Made by a program: the position numbers and the translations under genes | Shown here: positions 29,116-37,551 of the stretch, piece by piece | How the letters are laid out: the number at the start of each line of letters is the position of its first letter | Position numbering within the stretch: position 1 is the first letter of the stretch | The notes under the pieces: generated by a model | What the model saw: the letters and a program-made list of their open reading frames with translations, nothing else | What the model was told of the DNA's origin: nothing | The model's database searches: none | Source: Aminobacter aganoensis | GTDB lineage: Bacteria; Pseudomonadota; Alphaproteobacteria; Rhizobiales; Rhizobiaceae | NCBI RefSeq assembly: GCF_014206975.1 | Contig: NZ_JACHOU010000003.1 | Coordinates: forward strand, 578,900-642,899 | Reading direction: 5' to 3' | DNA: 64,000 bases

Positions 29116-29859
29116 CTAGCGGGACGCTACGATCCAGCCGCGAGTATTTCGCTTCTGCCGTATGTCTGTCGTGAAGCCGGCCTCGGCAAGCCTGCCTAGC
29201 AACTGTTCGAGTGATGCCCCTTCCACTAGGTCAACATGGTAGAGCACCAACATCATGCGGACCTTCCGGAGTAACTCGATTGGAGTCGACAAGAGGATCG
29301 GAAATTCGGCGCCTTCGCAATTGAACTTGATGAACGACACGTCCTTGATCTCGTGAGCCGCCATGAAGCTAGAAAGCGACATTGCAGGCACTCGCTCGCC
29401 CTTGGGCGACAATTGCTTCATTATCGAGTGGCCCCAGTTGCCGCGATCATGGTGCAGCGTGACCTCGCCGTCCTTGTCCGTCAGTGCAAGACGATGGGCA
29501 ATGACGTTGAGTGCCGGGTTCAGAGCGGCGTTGACTCGGAGATAGTTGTAGGTTTCCGCGCTTGCCTCGATAGCATGAACCGTCCCATTCGAGGCTTTAG
29601 AGGCGGCGGTCAGTGCGAAAGTGCCAATATGAGCGCCGATGTCGATCACGACGTCGGAAGCAGTTGGCTGGTACTCCGGAACGCCTGCAAAAAATATGTC
29701 GTTCTCAAAGCTATGGGCGATGACCTTTTCGTCAGCGGTACCTTCACGATAGGCTACATCGAAACCACCAAACCGATTGATTGCCATCTGATAATTGGCT
29801 TCGCCAGGGTGGAAGGCGGCCTTGGCGTTGCGGAACCGTTTTTTCAGATGAAGTTTCAT
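29116..29859 (-). CDS. FkbM-family methyltransferase
   Basis: A 247-residue SAM-dependent methyltransferase. The ATG at 29859 is preceded by GGAGG and overlaps the stop of the glycosyltransferase by ATGA, so the two are translationally coupled. The SAM-binding glycine loop is VVIDIGAHIGTFALTAA. The FkbM-type second half includes SFIKFNCEGAEFPIL, in which the conserved Asp of the usual KIDVEG is replaced by Asn (KFNCEG). Enzymes of this family O-methylate sugars in capsules, LPS and glycolipids. It ends 27 nt from the duplicated tRNA end. Confidence 0.88.
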   Translation of the reverse strand: MKLHLKKRFRNAKAAFHPGEANYQMAINRFGGFDVAYREGTADEKVIAHSFENDIFFAGVPEYQPTASDVVIDIGAHIGTFALTAASKASNGTVHAIEASAETYNYLRVNAALNPALNVIAHRLALTDKDGEVTLHHDRGNWGHSIMKQLSPKGERVPAMSLSSFMAAHEIKDVSFIKFNCEGAEFPILLSTPIELLRKVRMMLVLYHVDLVEGASLEQLLGRLAEAGFTTDIRQKRNTRGWIVASR

Positions 29860-30524
29860 GAGGCCTCCGGCGTCCAAACTGCAACGCCATCTATAATCTG
29901 CTTTTCGATGCCGCGCTTGTCGCGCCAGTCGCGGCCGATATCGATGGCAGTTCGTCTTGTAAATGGACCACCAAAATATACGGCGCGATAGCTTGACGAA
30001 GCGTCCGCTAAAGCCGTGTTCGTACCGTTCATAAACTGTTTATCTGGATCAAGATCGGGGTTCATGTGCTCGCTCGCTATGGATGCAAGCGCTCGCGAGG
30101 CAAACAACGGGCCGACGCCGATCCGCGGCGTTATTTTTCGGCGACCAAGCCGTGACCAGTTGCAAATGGCGATCTGGCCAACGTTTGGCTCCGCCATTTG
30201 CTTTCGCAATCTCTTCAGGCTGATCTTGTGCGACAGGATCCAGTCATCTTCCAAGTGAAGAAACCACTCGGTTTCCGGCTGCTGCCATAGCCATTTGACT
30301 GCCCCGCCATAAGAGGCCTCAGCAGGACGCCGTACCACCGTAGTAAAATATGAGCGGGCTATTTCTTCGACGCGGTTTCCATCTTCTTCGCTGCCCCAAA
30401 TTGGATCGATATTGAGGAAGAACGTCCGAACGGGAAAGCGGTCGAAAAGTTTCTGCTGAAACGACGCTAAAGTTATTGCGACGAGATCTGGTCGCCGGGT
30501 GGCGGTCATAGTTAGGTCAATCAT
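29856..30524 (-). CDS. glycosyltransferase, GT-A type (family 2-like)
   Basis: A 222-residue protein; the ATG at 30524 has GGAG 9 nt upstream, and an in-frame TTG at 30569 is less likely. It begins IDLTMTATRRPDLVAITLAS, a nucleotide-sugar-binding start, and carries the metal-binding acidic motif WFLHLEDDWILS followed by a GPLFASRALA segment. There are no membrane helices. Similar short GTs sit in polysaccharide modification clusters. It is coupled to the FkbM gene downstream and diverges from the sulfotransferase. Donor and acceptor sugars cannot be deduced. Confidence 0.78.
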   Translation of the reverse strand: MIDLTMTATRRPDLVAITLASFQQKLFDRFPVRTFFLNIDPIWGSEEDGNRVEEIARSYFTTVVRRPAEASYGGAVKWLWQQPETEWFLHLEDDWILSHKISLKRLRKQMAEPNVGQIAICNWSRLGRRKITPRIGVGPLFASRALASIASEHMNPDLDPDKQFMNGTNTALADASSSYRAVYFGGPFTRRTAIDIGRDWRDKRGIEKQIIDGVAVWTPEAS

Positions 30525-30637
30525 CGCGGCATCTCCAAATTCGGTGGTGATTTTTATCCGCGGTTCCAAGCGGCTTCAACCATTTTCGGGACGCTGGTGG
30601 TCGGCCAAATGCATTAGGGCTTGCTAATGAATTTTAG

Positions 30638-31447
30638 GTGCGCAATACACCCGAGATGCGCCGCAAAGAAATGTCGAAGCTGCTGGATCACGTCCATCTG
30701 TCACCTCGGTTTCGGTATGTTTACGTCGACACACCCAAGGTTGCCTGCTCAACTATTAAGCGTGCGCTGCAAAGCGCCGAAAGAGGATACGCGGTAGACG
30801 GCGGAGAAGCGTCTGGCGGCAAGTTTGGTTATTCGGAAACCCTCCTAACCGTTCACGACAGGTCCAAATCGCCTCTGAGGCGCCCATCCAATCGCTGGGC
30901 ACTCAGGTGGGCGCTGGCCAGGGCAAGTGTATCATTTTGCTTTGTTAGAAACCCCTATGCTCGCGTCCTCTCGGCCTATCTGGACAAAATCGCTACAAAC
31001 GAGAATAGGCGAGAGATTTTTTTGCGTGGTCTGGTTGAAGATCCGCGCGAGCCGATATCGTTCGCACAATTCTTGGACGTCGTCTCAGGTCAGACGCCAG
31101 ACACAATGAACGCCCATTGGCGTCCGCAATGCTATCACAACATGATAGATTCTATCGGCTACGACTTTATAGGTGCATTTGAAACGTTGAATTCCGATTT
31201 GTTGGAAATCCTTAAAATAGCTACACCATCGGCAATAAGTTTTGTGAGTGCCGTCGACGAACATCGTACGTCGGCCATGGAGTATTTGAAACAATACTAC
31301 GAATTCGAATCTTCTGTGAGATCAGTGCAGTCTATCTACAAAAGAGATTTTGAAGTCTTTGGCTATTCCATCGATCTCAATAAATCCAGCGATAGGCCGG
31401 CCTATGCCGGCTTTAGCTCACGCAGGTTCTTGAAATCGATGTCATAG
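30638..31447 (+). CDS. sulfotransferase (Sulfotransfer_2 type)
   Basis: A protein of up to 269 residues; the start is uncertain among GTG 30638, ATG 30656 and ATG 30671, none with a strong ribosome site. The PAPS-binding elements of Golgi/HNK-1-like carbohydrate sulfotransferases are present: a 5'-phosphosulfate loop in YVYVDTPKVACSTIKRAL and a 3'-phosphate loop in FCFVRNPYARVLSAYLDK. HWRPQCYHNM and DFIGAFETL also match family blocks. It would transfer sulfate from PAPS to a surface sugar. Codon usage is the most A+T-rich in the window, and it lies inside the tRNA-bounded island, so recent transfer is likely. Confidence 0.85.
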   Translation: MRNTPEMRRKEMSKLLDHVHLSPRFRYVYVDTPKVACSTIKRALQSAERGYAVDGGEASGGKFGYSETLLTVHDRSKSPLRRPSNRWALRWALARASVSFCFVRNPYARVLSAYLDKIATNENRREIFLRGLVEDPREPISFAQFLDVVSGQTPDTMNAHWRPQCYHNMIDSIGYDFIGAFETLNSDLLEILKIATPSAISFVSAVDEHRTSAMEYLKQYYEFESSVRSVQSIYKRDFEVFGYSIDLNKSSDRPAYAGFSSRRFLKSMS

Positions 31448-31644
31448 CTTTCGGATGGTCGGCGGCGAAATCCGCCCTTCAGTCGGTCTCCGAGCCAACG
31501 TCATCAGTAGCGACTCATACACCCATACAATGCGTCGAATACAACATCATGAATGGCGCGGCGACCATGACATGCCGCACACATTTTGCGCCGGTCACCC
31601 GCGCCCGCGCCCATCGGACTGTCTGCCACAACGGAGGAAATCCA

Positions 31645-31818
31645 ATAGACCGTAGCAAGTTCTACCTTGCGCGCACTCATGCGGTGTGTTCGGGCCGCCG
31701 CGGCACGTTGTACCACTTCGCCTACATCCTGTCGGCCGCCTACCACGAGACGGCGCTCTCCATTCAGGCGATCCGTGAGACACTGCGAAAAGTAACGCCG
31801 CCGCGCTATTGCTGCTGA
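31645..31818 (+). pseudogene. decayed fragment of a phage-type lysozyme/endolysin
   Basis: In one frame the fragment reads DRSKFYLAR... then HFAYILSAAYHETALSIQAI and RETL. The FY..R opening and the A-Y-H-E-T-A block with I-R-E-T downstream are typical of rhizobial phage endolysins, which have an Arg-Gly-T-x-x-x-HLAY-x-L-A-T-A-Y-H-E-T core. The ~40 residues expected between the two blocks are missing and the frame stops soon after. The identification is by memory of the motif. The rest of 31448-31889 shows nothing coding. Confidence 0.4.
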
Positions 31819-31885
31819 TTTGTCAATGAAAGGAGTGGTGCCAAGAACCGCCTATTTCTGGGTCTAAAGATCGTACCCAAAGCAC

Positions 31886-31939
31886 AATCTGGAGCGGGTA
31901 GCGGGAATCGAACCCGCGCGTTCAGCTTGGGAAGCTGAC
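31886..31939 (-). repeat. attachment-site copy within the intact tRNA-Gly
   Basis: The 54-nt partner of 29036-29089; the last 50 nt are the 3' half of the functional tRNA gene including the encoded CCA. Confidence 0.92.
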
Positions 31940-31963
31940 AGGCTACCATTACATCATACCCGC
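31890..31963 (-). tRNA. tRNA-Gly (anticodon CCC)
   Basis: A complete 74-nt cloverleaf on the minus strand: acceptor GCGGGTA pairing with TACCCGC, D arm with ATGTAATGGTAG, and an anticodon stem TCAGC/GCTGA enclosing loop TTCCCAA (anticodon CCC). The T arm CGGGTTCGATTCCCG is followed by discriminator T and encoded CCA. It serves as the integration site of the island at 29090-31885. Confidence 0.96.
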
Positions 31964-32091
31964 GCGGGCATCTGGTTAGCATTGCCGATGTTGTTGGGCA
32001 ATCGGGAAACGGAGTGCAGTGCTGCCGTGCCCTTGATGAGGGCACGACAATCGCGATATTCCAGTGAGGCTAGAATCGCAGGAGACTGAGC

Positions 32092-32355
32092 TTGTCCGGA
32101 TTGGCGCGTTTTCTCGGTGACACCCCCTTGCGGGTGTTGATCAAGCTCTTGGTCATCTCCTTCCTCGTCGGCATCGTCATGAGCGCCTTCGGCTGGTCGC
32201 CCTATGACGTGCTCTACGGCATCCGCGATTTCTTCCTCGACATCTGGCGCATGGGTTTCCGTGCCATCGATCGCTTCCTCGGCTATTTCCTGCTGGGTGC
32301 GGCGGTCGTCATTCCGGCCTTCATCATCCTCAGGCTGTTCAGCTACCGCAAATAG
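32092..32355 (+). CDS. small two-helix membrane protein (DUF6460-like)
   Basis: An 87-residue protein from a TTG start 7 nt after GGAG at 32081. The N-terminus LARFLGDTPLRVLIKLLVIS leads into the first transmembrane helix. An amphipathic stretch (YDVLYGIRDFFLDIWRMGFR) follows, then a second helix (FLGYFLLGAAVVIPAFIILR) and a basic tail. The conserved G-D-T-P-L-R-V opening is what I associate with small rhizobial proteins of DUF6460, sometimes misnamed integrase. No integrase motif is present and function is unknown. It lies next to the tRNA but outside the island. Confidence 0.75.
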   Translation: MSGLARFLGDTPLRVLIKLLVISFLVGIVMSAFGWSPYDVLYGIRDFFLDIWRMGFRAIDRFLGYFLLGAAVVIPAFIILRLFSYRK

Positions 32356-32375
32356 GTCGGGCGCAGGCGGATAAC

Positions 32376-33272
32376 TCAGGCGAAGCCGGCGGCGGTCTCG
32401 AACAGGATGGCGTGCCGCCGGGCCAGCGCTTCGATGTCGTGCGAATAGCCGCCACCGATGACGCCGCACAGCGGAGTGCCGGCCGTGCGGAAATGCCCGA
32501 TGACCATGCTCTCGCGCCGGCGCAGGCCTTCGTCGCTCATCGCCAGGCGCCCGAGCCGGTCTCCTCCATGGGGGTCGACGCCGGCGTTGTAGAACACGAT
32601 GTCCCAGGGCGCGCGGCGCGACAGGCCGGGCAGGACCTCGGCCAGCACGTCCAGATAGGCATCGTCGCCGGTGCCGTCAGGCAGGCCGATATCGAGGCCG
32701 GAAGTGGCCTTGCGCACGGGGTAGTTTTTCTCGGCATGCATCGAAAAGGTGAAGACAGCGGGATTGGCGGCGAGGATTTCCGCTGTGCCGTCGCCCTGGT
32801 GGACGTCGAGATCGACGACCAGGATGTTTTCCGCCAGCCCGTCCTCGAGCAGCGCCAGCGATGCCACGGCCACGTCGTTGAAGGTGCAGAAGCCGGCACC
32901 CTGGGCACGCCTGGCATGATGGCTGCCGCCGGCGGTGTTGCAGGCGATGCCGTGCTCGAGCGCGAGCCGCGCTGCCATAAGCGTGCCGCCCGCGGCAAGC
33001 TGGGCACGGCGTGACACACGCTCGCCGACGGGGAAGCCGATTTCACGTTCGATGTGGGCCGGAACGGTGCAGCTCAGCACCTGCTCGACATAGCCGGGCT
33101 CATGCGCGAGGCGCAGCCAGCGGGGCGCAATCGGTTCCGCCCGATGGAGCCCGCCCGTCAGGTCCAGGGCATGCAGCCGTTCCATCAGCTGGCGGTACTT
33201 GCCCATCGGAAAGCGGTGGTCCGGGGCAAAGCCGGCGTCGTAGTCGGGATGGCTGACGATCTGCAGCGGCAT
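32376..33272 (-). CDS. histone deacetylase-family amidohydrolase
   Basis: A 298-residue arginase/deacetylase-fold enzyme that removes acyl groups from amines such as acetylated lysines or polyamines. The zinc site is intact: HH in NTAGGSHHARRAQGAGF, D and H in ILVVDLDVHQGDGT, and the second aspartate in FYNAGVDPHGGDR. GGGYS closes the active site. The start is set at ATG 33272 (MPLQIVSHPDYDAGF), where family similarity begins; the frame is open to 33440, but that would overlap the divergent MATE gene. The sequence is closer to the short class IV (HDAC11-like) bacterial proteins than to AcuC. Confidence 0.9.
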   Translation of the reverse strand: MPLQIVSHPDYDAGFAPDHRFPMGKYRQLMERLHALDLTGGLHRAEPIAPRWLRLAHEPGYVEQVLSCTVPAHIEREIGFPVGERVSRRAQLAAGGTLMAARLALEHGIACNTAGGSHHARRAQGAGFCTFNDVAVASLALLEDGLAENILVVDLDVHQGDGTAEILAANPAVFTFSMHAEKNYPVRKATSGLDIGLPDGTGDDAYLDVLAEVLPGLSRRAPWDIVFYNAGVDPHGGDRLGRLAMSDEGLRRRESMVIGHFRTAGTPLCGVIGGGYSHDIEALARRHAILFETAAGFA

Positions 33273-33390
33273 GGGGGAGGGCTGAACCAAGGGGGTGAAA
33301 TCGATTGACCCCGATACATAAACGGTTGCCGGTGTTGGCGAAACCGGGGCATGTGCCCGAGCGGGAGAAACGGCAGGAGGAGGATTCTCG

Positions 33391-34749
33391 TTGGACATCG
33401 CATCGCCGGAGGGCCGCGTGACGCCTTTTGCCGTCACCAACCGCTCGGTATTGGCGATTGCCGTGCCGATGACCCTTGCCTATCTGACCACGCCCTTCAT
33501 AGGCCTCGTCGGCACCGGCGTGGTCGGCCAGTTCGGCGACGCTGCGCTGCTGGGCGGGCTCGCTGCAGGCGCCGTCGCCTTCGACGTCGTCTTCACCAGC
33601 TTCAATTTCCTGCGCGCCGGCACAACCGCGCTGGTGGCGCAGGCTTTCGGTCGTGGCGACGCATCCGAAGAACAGGCGGTGTTCTGGCGCGCGGTGGTGA
33701 TCGCGCTCGTCGCAGGTATCGTGCTGGCGCTGACGGCGCCGCTGACGTCGCTCGCCGGGCAATGGTTCATGTCGGCCGAGCAGCGGGTCAACGAGACGCT
33801 TGATGCCTATGTCCGCATCCGCATGCTGGGCGCACCCTTCGCGCTGATCAACTATGCGATCCTCGGCTACGTGCTCGGGCGCGGCGAGGGCAGCTTCGCG
33901 CTGTTGCTGCAGGCGAGCCTCAACGGCGTCAACATTGCGCTGTCGCTGCTGCTCGGGCTCAGCCTCGGCTGGGGCGTCGAGGGCGTCGCCTGGGCCGCCG
34001 TCGCCGGCGAGGCGGCAGGCATGGCGATCGGGCTTGTCGTGCTGTTGCGGCGCTTCGGGCGCCAGCCGAGGCTGGCGCCCGGGCGCATCTTCGACGCTGC
34101 TGCGTTCCGGCGCCTGTTCGTGCTCAACCGCGACATCATGATCCGGTCGCTGTCGCTGCTCGTCGCCTTCGCGCTGTTCACCCGTCAGGGCGCGCAGTTC
34201 GGCACGGTGACGCTCGCCGCCAACGCGGTGCTGATGAACTTCTTCATTGCCGCAGGCTTCTTCCTCGACGGCTTTGCTGCAGCCGCCGAACAGCTTGCCG
34301 GCCGTGCCGTCGGCGCCCGCTACGAGCCGGCCTTCCGCAAGGCGGTTTATCTCTGCTCGATCTGGGGCTTTGCGCTGGCGGGCAGCATGACGGCGGTCCT
34401 GATGGTCTTCGGCCCTGATCTTGTGGCGCTGATCTCGACCGCCGAGGACGTGCGGGCAGTGGCCATCGCCTTCCTGCCCTGGGCCGCCTTCACCGCGCTG
34501 AGCGGCGTGCTTGCGTTCCAGATGGACGGCATCTTCATCGGCGCTGCATGGTCGCGCGACATGCGCAACATGATGGTGGTGTCGCTCGTCGTGTTCGTCG
34601 TCGCGCTGCTGACGCTGACGCCGGCCTTCGGCAATCACGGCCTATGGGCGGCACTGCATCTGCTGCTGATCGTCCGCGGCGTCTGCCTGCTGGCGATTCT
34701 TGGACCGCGGGCCAGGGCGACGTTTCAGAGCGGTGCTGCCGCCCACTGA
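33391..34749 (+). CDS. MATE family multidrug/metabolite exporter (DinF-like)
   Basis: A 452-residue membrane protein of about 12 helices. The start is TTG 33391, 6 nt after GGAGGAGGA at 33376-33384; a GTG at 33418 is an alternative. The N-terminus has SVLAIAVPMTLAYLTTPFIG, then FLRAGTTALVAQAFGRGD, the MATE repeat opening. The second repeat starts near LFVLNRDIMIRSLSLLVAF. The DinF clade exports organic cations or oxidised metabolites coupled to H+ or Na+. Its last 25 nt overlap the 3' end of pyrD on the opposite strand. Confidence 0.9.
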   Translation: MDIASPEGRVTPFAVTNRSVLAIAVPMTLAYLTTPFIGLVGTGVVGQFGDAALLGGLAAGAVAFDVVFTSFNFLRAGTTALVAQAFGRGDASEEQAVFWRAVVIALVAGIVLALTAPLTSLAGQWFMSAEQRVNETLDAYVRIRMLGAPFALINYAILGYVLGRGEGSFALLLQASLNGVNIALSLLLGLSLGWGVEGVAWAAVAGEAAGMAIGLVVLLRRFGRQPRLAPGRIFDAAAFRRLFVLNRDIMIRSLSLLVAFALFTRQGAQFGTVTLAANAVLMNFFIAAGFFLDGFAAAAEQLAGRAVGARYEPAFRKAVYLCSIWGFALAGSMTAVLMVFGPDLVALISTAEDVRAVAIAFLPWAAFTALSGVLAFQMDGIFIGAAWSRDMRNMMVVSLVVFVVALLTLTPAFGNHGLWAALHLLLIVRGVCLLAILGPRARATFQSGAAAH

Positions 34750-35801
34750 TCTAGCCTCGTGTCGCGCAGCTCGGAGATGCCGTCGAGCCCTTCGCGCGCG
34801 GCAAAGTCGGCCATGCCGCGCACGATGCGTGCCGGCAGCGACGGTCCGGCATAGACCATGCCGGTATAGAGCTGGACGAGATCGGCACCGGCTCGGATCT
34901 TTTCGAGCGCGGTCTCGGTCGAATCGACGCCGCCGACGCCGATGATGGCGCTCTGCGGGCCCAGCAGCTTGCGCATCCGGGCCAGAACCGCCGTCGAGCG
35001 CGCAAACAGCGGCTTGCCGGACAGGCCGCCAGCCTCGCCGGTATGGGTCGGGCTGCGCAGGGTAGGGCGGGCGATCGTGGTGTTGGAGACGATGACGCCG
35101 TCGATCGCCTTTTCGGTCACCTCGGCGGCGATGTCCTCGAGTTCTGCCTCGTGCAGGTCCGGCGCGATCTTGAGGAAGATCGGAACCGCATGACCGGCTT
35201 CGGCGCGGGCGATCATGACACTCGCCAAAAGTTCGGCCAGTTGCTCGCGCGCCTGCATGTTGCGCAGGCCCGGCGTGTTGGGCGAGGAGATGTTGACGGT
35301 GAGATACGATGCATGGCGAGCGAAGCGCTTGACGCCGCTGATGTAGTCGCCGATGCGGTTGCTGCTGTCCTTGTTGGCGCCGATGTTGACGCCGACGATG
35401 CCGGGCCGGCCGGCGCGCGCGGCAAGCCGCTTCTCGGCGGCGTCGTGGCCTTCATTGTTGAAGCCGAGCCGGTTGATGACGGCGTCGTCCTCGACGAGGC
35501 GGAAGATGCGCGGCTTGGGATTGCCGGCCTGCGCCAGCGGCGTCACCGTGCCAACCTCGGCAAAGCCGAAGCCGAGGCCGAGCAGCGCGTCGGGCACCTC
35601 GGCATTCTTGTCGTAGCCGGCGGCCATGCCGAGCGGGTTGGGGAAGTCGAGGCCGGCGACCTTCACATGCAGGCGCCTGTCGCGCGGCGCGCGTCCACCG
35701 ACGGGCAGGCCGCAGCGCAGGGCCTTGATCGACAGGCCATGGGCAGCCTCGGCGTCGAAGCTGAAAAGCAGGTGGCGGCCGAGCCGGTCGAATGCGCTCA
35801 T
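34725..35801 (-). CDS. pyrD: dihydroorotate dehydrogenase (quinone), class 2
   Basis: A 358-residue membrane-associated flavoenzyme of pyrimidine synthesis. The N-terminal helix MSAFDRLGRHLLFSFDAE binds quinone and marks class 2. The FMN/orotate motifs GMAAGYDKNAEVPDALL, NISSPNTPGLR (Ser is the catalytic base in class 2), GVIVSNTT, GGLSGKPL and GVGGVDS are all intact. The start codon overlaps the stop of the DUF952 gene (ATGA). Convergent with the MATE gene, with a 25-nt tail overlap. Confidence 0.96.
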   Translation of the reverse strand: MSAFDRLGRHLLFSFDAEAAHGLSIKALRCGLPVGGRAPRDRRLHVKVAGLDFPNPLGMAAGYDKNAEVPDALLGLGFGFAEVGTVTPLAQAGNPKPRIFRLVEDDAVINRLGFNNEGHDAAEKRLAARAGRPGIVGVNIGANKDSSNRIGDYISGVKRFARHASYLTVNISSPNTPGLRNMQAREQLAELLASVMIARAEAGHAVPIFLKIAPDLHEAELEDIAAEVTEKAIDGVIVSNTTIARPTLRSPTHTGEAGGLSGKPLFARSTAVLARMRKLLGPQSAIIGVGGVDSTETALEKIRAGADLVQLYTGMVYAGPSLPARIVRGMADFAAREGLDGISELRDTRLDQWAAAPL

Positions 35802-36145
35802 GCTTCAAGCTCCGGGAAGTCGTGGCTGCCGTCGGCCTTCAGGGGCAGGGGGCGAACCCATCTGGCCATGGCGGTCTCGAGCGGCGCATAGAGATGCGGA
35901 AACAGCGCGCCGCCGCGCGAGACCTCGAACTTGAGCGCCGGACCCAGCCGGTCGGCGTCGAAGGCGACGAGGAGCAGGTTGTCCTGCCCGGCAAAGTGCT
36001 TGGCCGCCGTCTCGACCGCCTGGGCTGCGGTCGAGAAGTGGATGAAACCGTCGGCAAGGTCGACCGGCGCGCCGCTGAAAACCCCGCTCCGCTCGGCCTC
36101 ACGCCACATCGGTTCGGGGCAGATCTTGTAGATGGTTTTCGTCAT
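35798..36145 (-). CDS. DUF952 domain protein
   Basis: A 115-residue protein covering one DUF952 domain: IYKICPEPMWREAERSG, SGAPVDLADGFIHFSTAAQA, LLLVAFDADRLG and PHLYAPL. The domain is shared with some glutathione-S-transferase-like and toxin-related proteins, but its biochemical role is not established. The ATG at 36145 begins the domain. It overlaps the pyrD start by 4 nt, so the two are translationally coupled, a pairing common in Rhizobiales. Confidence 0.88.
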   Translation of the reverse strand: MTKTIYKICPEPMWREAERSGVFSGAPVDLADGFIHFSTAAQAVETAAKHFAGQDNLLLVAFDADRLGPALKFEVSRGGALFPHLYAPLETAMARWVRPLPLKADGSHDFPELEA

Positions 36146-36257
36146 ATGGGCGCTATAGGCTGAAAGCATGATGCGGGAAAGGGCGGCATGACTTGCCCAC
36201 CGCAATTTGGGCCCAATGCGGCGCGACAATTCGCATCGCTTGCCAATGGAGACAGCC

Positions 36258-36692
36258 ATGCGTGCCGTACTGATGCTTGTTCCGCTGCTTGCCGGTCTTG
36301 GTGGCGGATCGGCATTCGCTGCCGAAGGGCCGCGCTACCAGATGGAAAAGACCGACAAGGGTTATGTCCGCATGGACACCCAGACCGGCGAGATGTCGAT
36401 CTGCGAGGAGCGCGACAACCAACTGGTATGCAAGCTCGCGGCCGACGAGCGCTCCGCGCTGCAGGACGAGATCGGCCGCCTCCAGACCGAGCTGAAGGCC
36501 ATCGACCAGCGCATCGTCAAGCTCGAGAATTCGCTGACCGCGCGGATGGAATCCAAGCTTCCGACCGAGGAGGAGTTCGAAAAGACCATGGGCTACATGG
36601 AGCGGTTCTTCCGCAGCTTCATGGGCATGGTCAAGGACATGGAAAAGGAAGACAAGGCGCAGCAGCCCGAGCTTGCACCGAACAAGACCTGA
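36258..36692 (+). CDS. exported coiled-coil protein of unknown function
   Basis: A 144-residue protein; ATG 36258 is 6 nt after GGAG (an ATG at 36246 would overlap that site). A Sec signal peptide covers residues 1-21 or so (ending SAFAA). A short domain with paired cysteines (MSICEERDNQLVCKL) is followed by a 60-residue coiled coil (LQDEIGRLQTELKAIDQRIV) and a charged tail. No family name recognised. It lies alone between DUF952 and the LuxR regulator. Confidence 0.75.
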   Translation: MRAVLMLVPLLAGLGGGSAFAAEGPRYQMEKTDKGYVRMDTQTGEMSICEERDNQLVCKLAADERSALQDEIGRLQTELKAIDQRIVKLENSLTARMESKLPTEEEFEKTMGYMERFFRSFMGMVKDMEKEDKAQQPELAPNKT

Positions 36693-36843
36693 GCCAATCC
36701 GCCTGCCTGCGCCCGAAAATTGAGCATGACCGGCGCTTCCGTTGCCGTTTTGACTTTAACTGCTTGAAAAGCCGGCACCGGGCCGCATAATCGCGCCCGA
36801 CGGTCCAAGGCGCACAGAACGGTCGGGACCTCGGGAGGGATAT

Positions 36844-37500
36844 TTGCCAGCAGGCCACAAGTTCGTCATCGCGGATGACCATCCGCTTTTTCGCGGTGCC
36901 CTCAAGCAGGCCATTGCCGGCCTCGGCGATGTGTCGAGCGTGCTCGAGGCCGGAGACTTCGAAAGCGTCAAGGCGCTCGTCGCGGCCAATGAAGACATCG
37001 ACATCGTGTTGCTCGATCTTTCCATGCCAGGTGCGAGCGGCCTGTCGGGCCTGATCTCGTTGCGCGGCATCCACGCCACTGTGCCCGTCGTCATCGTCTC
37101 GGCGCATGACGACCCGGAGACCATCCGCCGCGCGCTCGAACTCGGGGCGTCAGGCTTCATCTCCAAGTCGGCCAGCATGGACAACATCCGCAGCGCCATC
37201 GAAGCCGTCCTGTCGGGCGAGATCACGGCACCCGGCGACATCGACCTAGGCGTCGAGCGCGATCCGGAGATTTCCGACCTCATCAAGCGCCTGCAGTCGC
37301 TGACGCCGCAGCAGACGCGCGTGCTCGGCATGCTGGCCGAGGGATTGCTCAACAAGCAGATCGCCTACGAGCTCGGCGTCTCGGAGGCGACCATCAAGGC
37401 CCATGTCTCGGCGATCCTGCAGAAACTCGGCGTCGACAGCCGCACGCAGGCGGTGATCCTGCTCTCCAAGATCGGCGGCGAGTCGCGCGCCGTGTCCTAG
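36844..37500 (+). CDS. NarL/LuxR-family response regulator (CrbR-like)
   Basis: A 218-residue two-domain regulator from a TTG start behind GGGAGGG. The receiver has the acidic pair D11-D12, phospho-acceptor D58 (VLLDLSMPGAS) and a conserved lysine in SGFISKSAS. The C-terminal LuxR helix-turn-helix reads LTPQQTRVLGMLAEGLLNKQ and ELGVSEATIKAHVSAILQKL. It converges with the symporter-kinase gene 51 nt away. In other proteobacteria such a pair is CrbS/CrbR, controlling acetyl-CoA synthetase and acetate use. Given the pairing this is the probable partner, but that is inference. Confidence 0.88.
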   Translation: MPAGHKFVIADDHPLFRGALKQAIAGLGDVSSVLEAGDFESVKALVAANEDIDIVLLDLSMPGASGLSGLISLRGIHATVPVVIVSAHDDPETIRRALELGASGFISKSASMDNIRSAIEAVLSGEITAPGDIDLGVERDPEISDLIKRLQSLTPQQTRVLGMLAEGLLNKQIAYELGVSEATIKAHVSAILQKLGVDSRTQAVILLSKIGGESRAVS

Positions 37501-37551
37501 AGACTGCGTTGGAACACGCGTTTTCGAGCAAGAGCAGAAACGCCCCAGAAG

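Larger units (their letters stand above)
29090..31885. mobile_element. small genomic island integrated at tRNA-Gly(CCC)
   Basis: About 2.8 kb bounded by the intact tRNA-Gly gene at one side and an exact duplicate of its 3' end at the other, in direct orientation, the geometry left by tyrosine-recombinase integration. Inside are an FkbM methyltransferase, a glycosyltransferase, a sulfotransferase and a decayed endolysin-like fragment. Base composition is visibly more A+T-rich than flanking genes, most clearly in 30640-31450. No integrase is present, so it is either a remnant or an element mobilised in trans. Confidence 0.85.

Noticed and set aside
32092..32355. Integrase for the tRNA-Gly island
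   Set aside because: The protein next to the tRNA is an 87-residue two-helix membrane protein with no recombinase residues.
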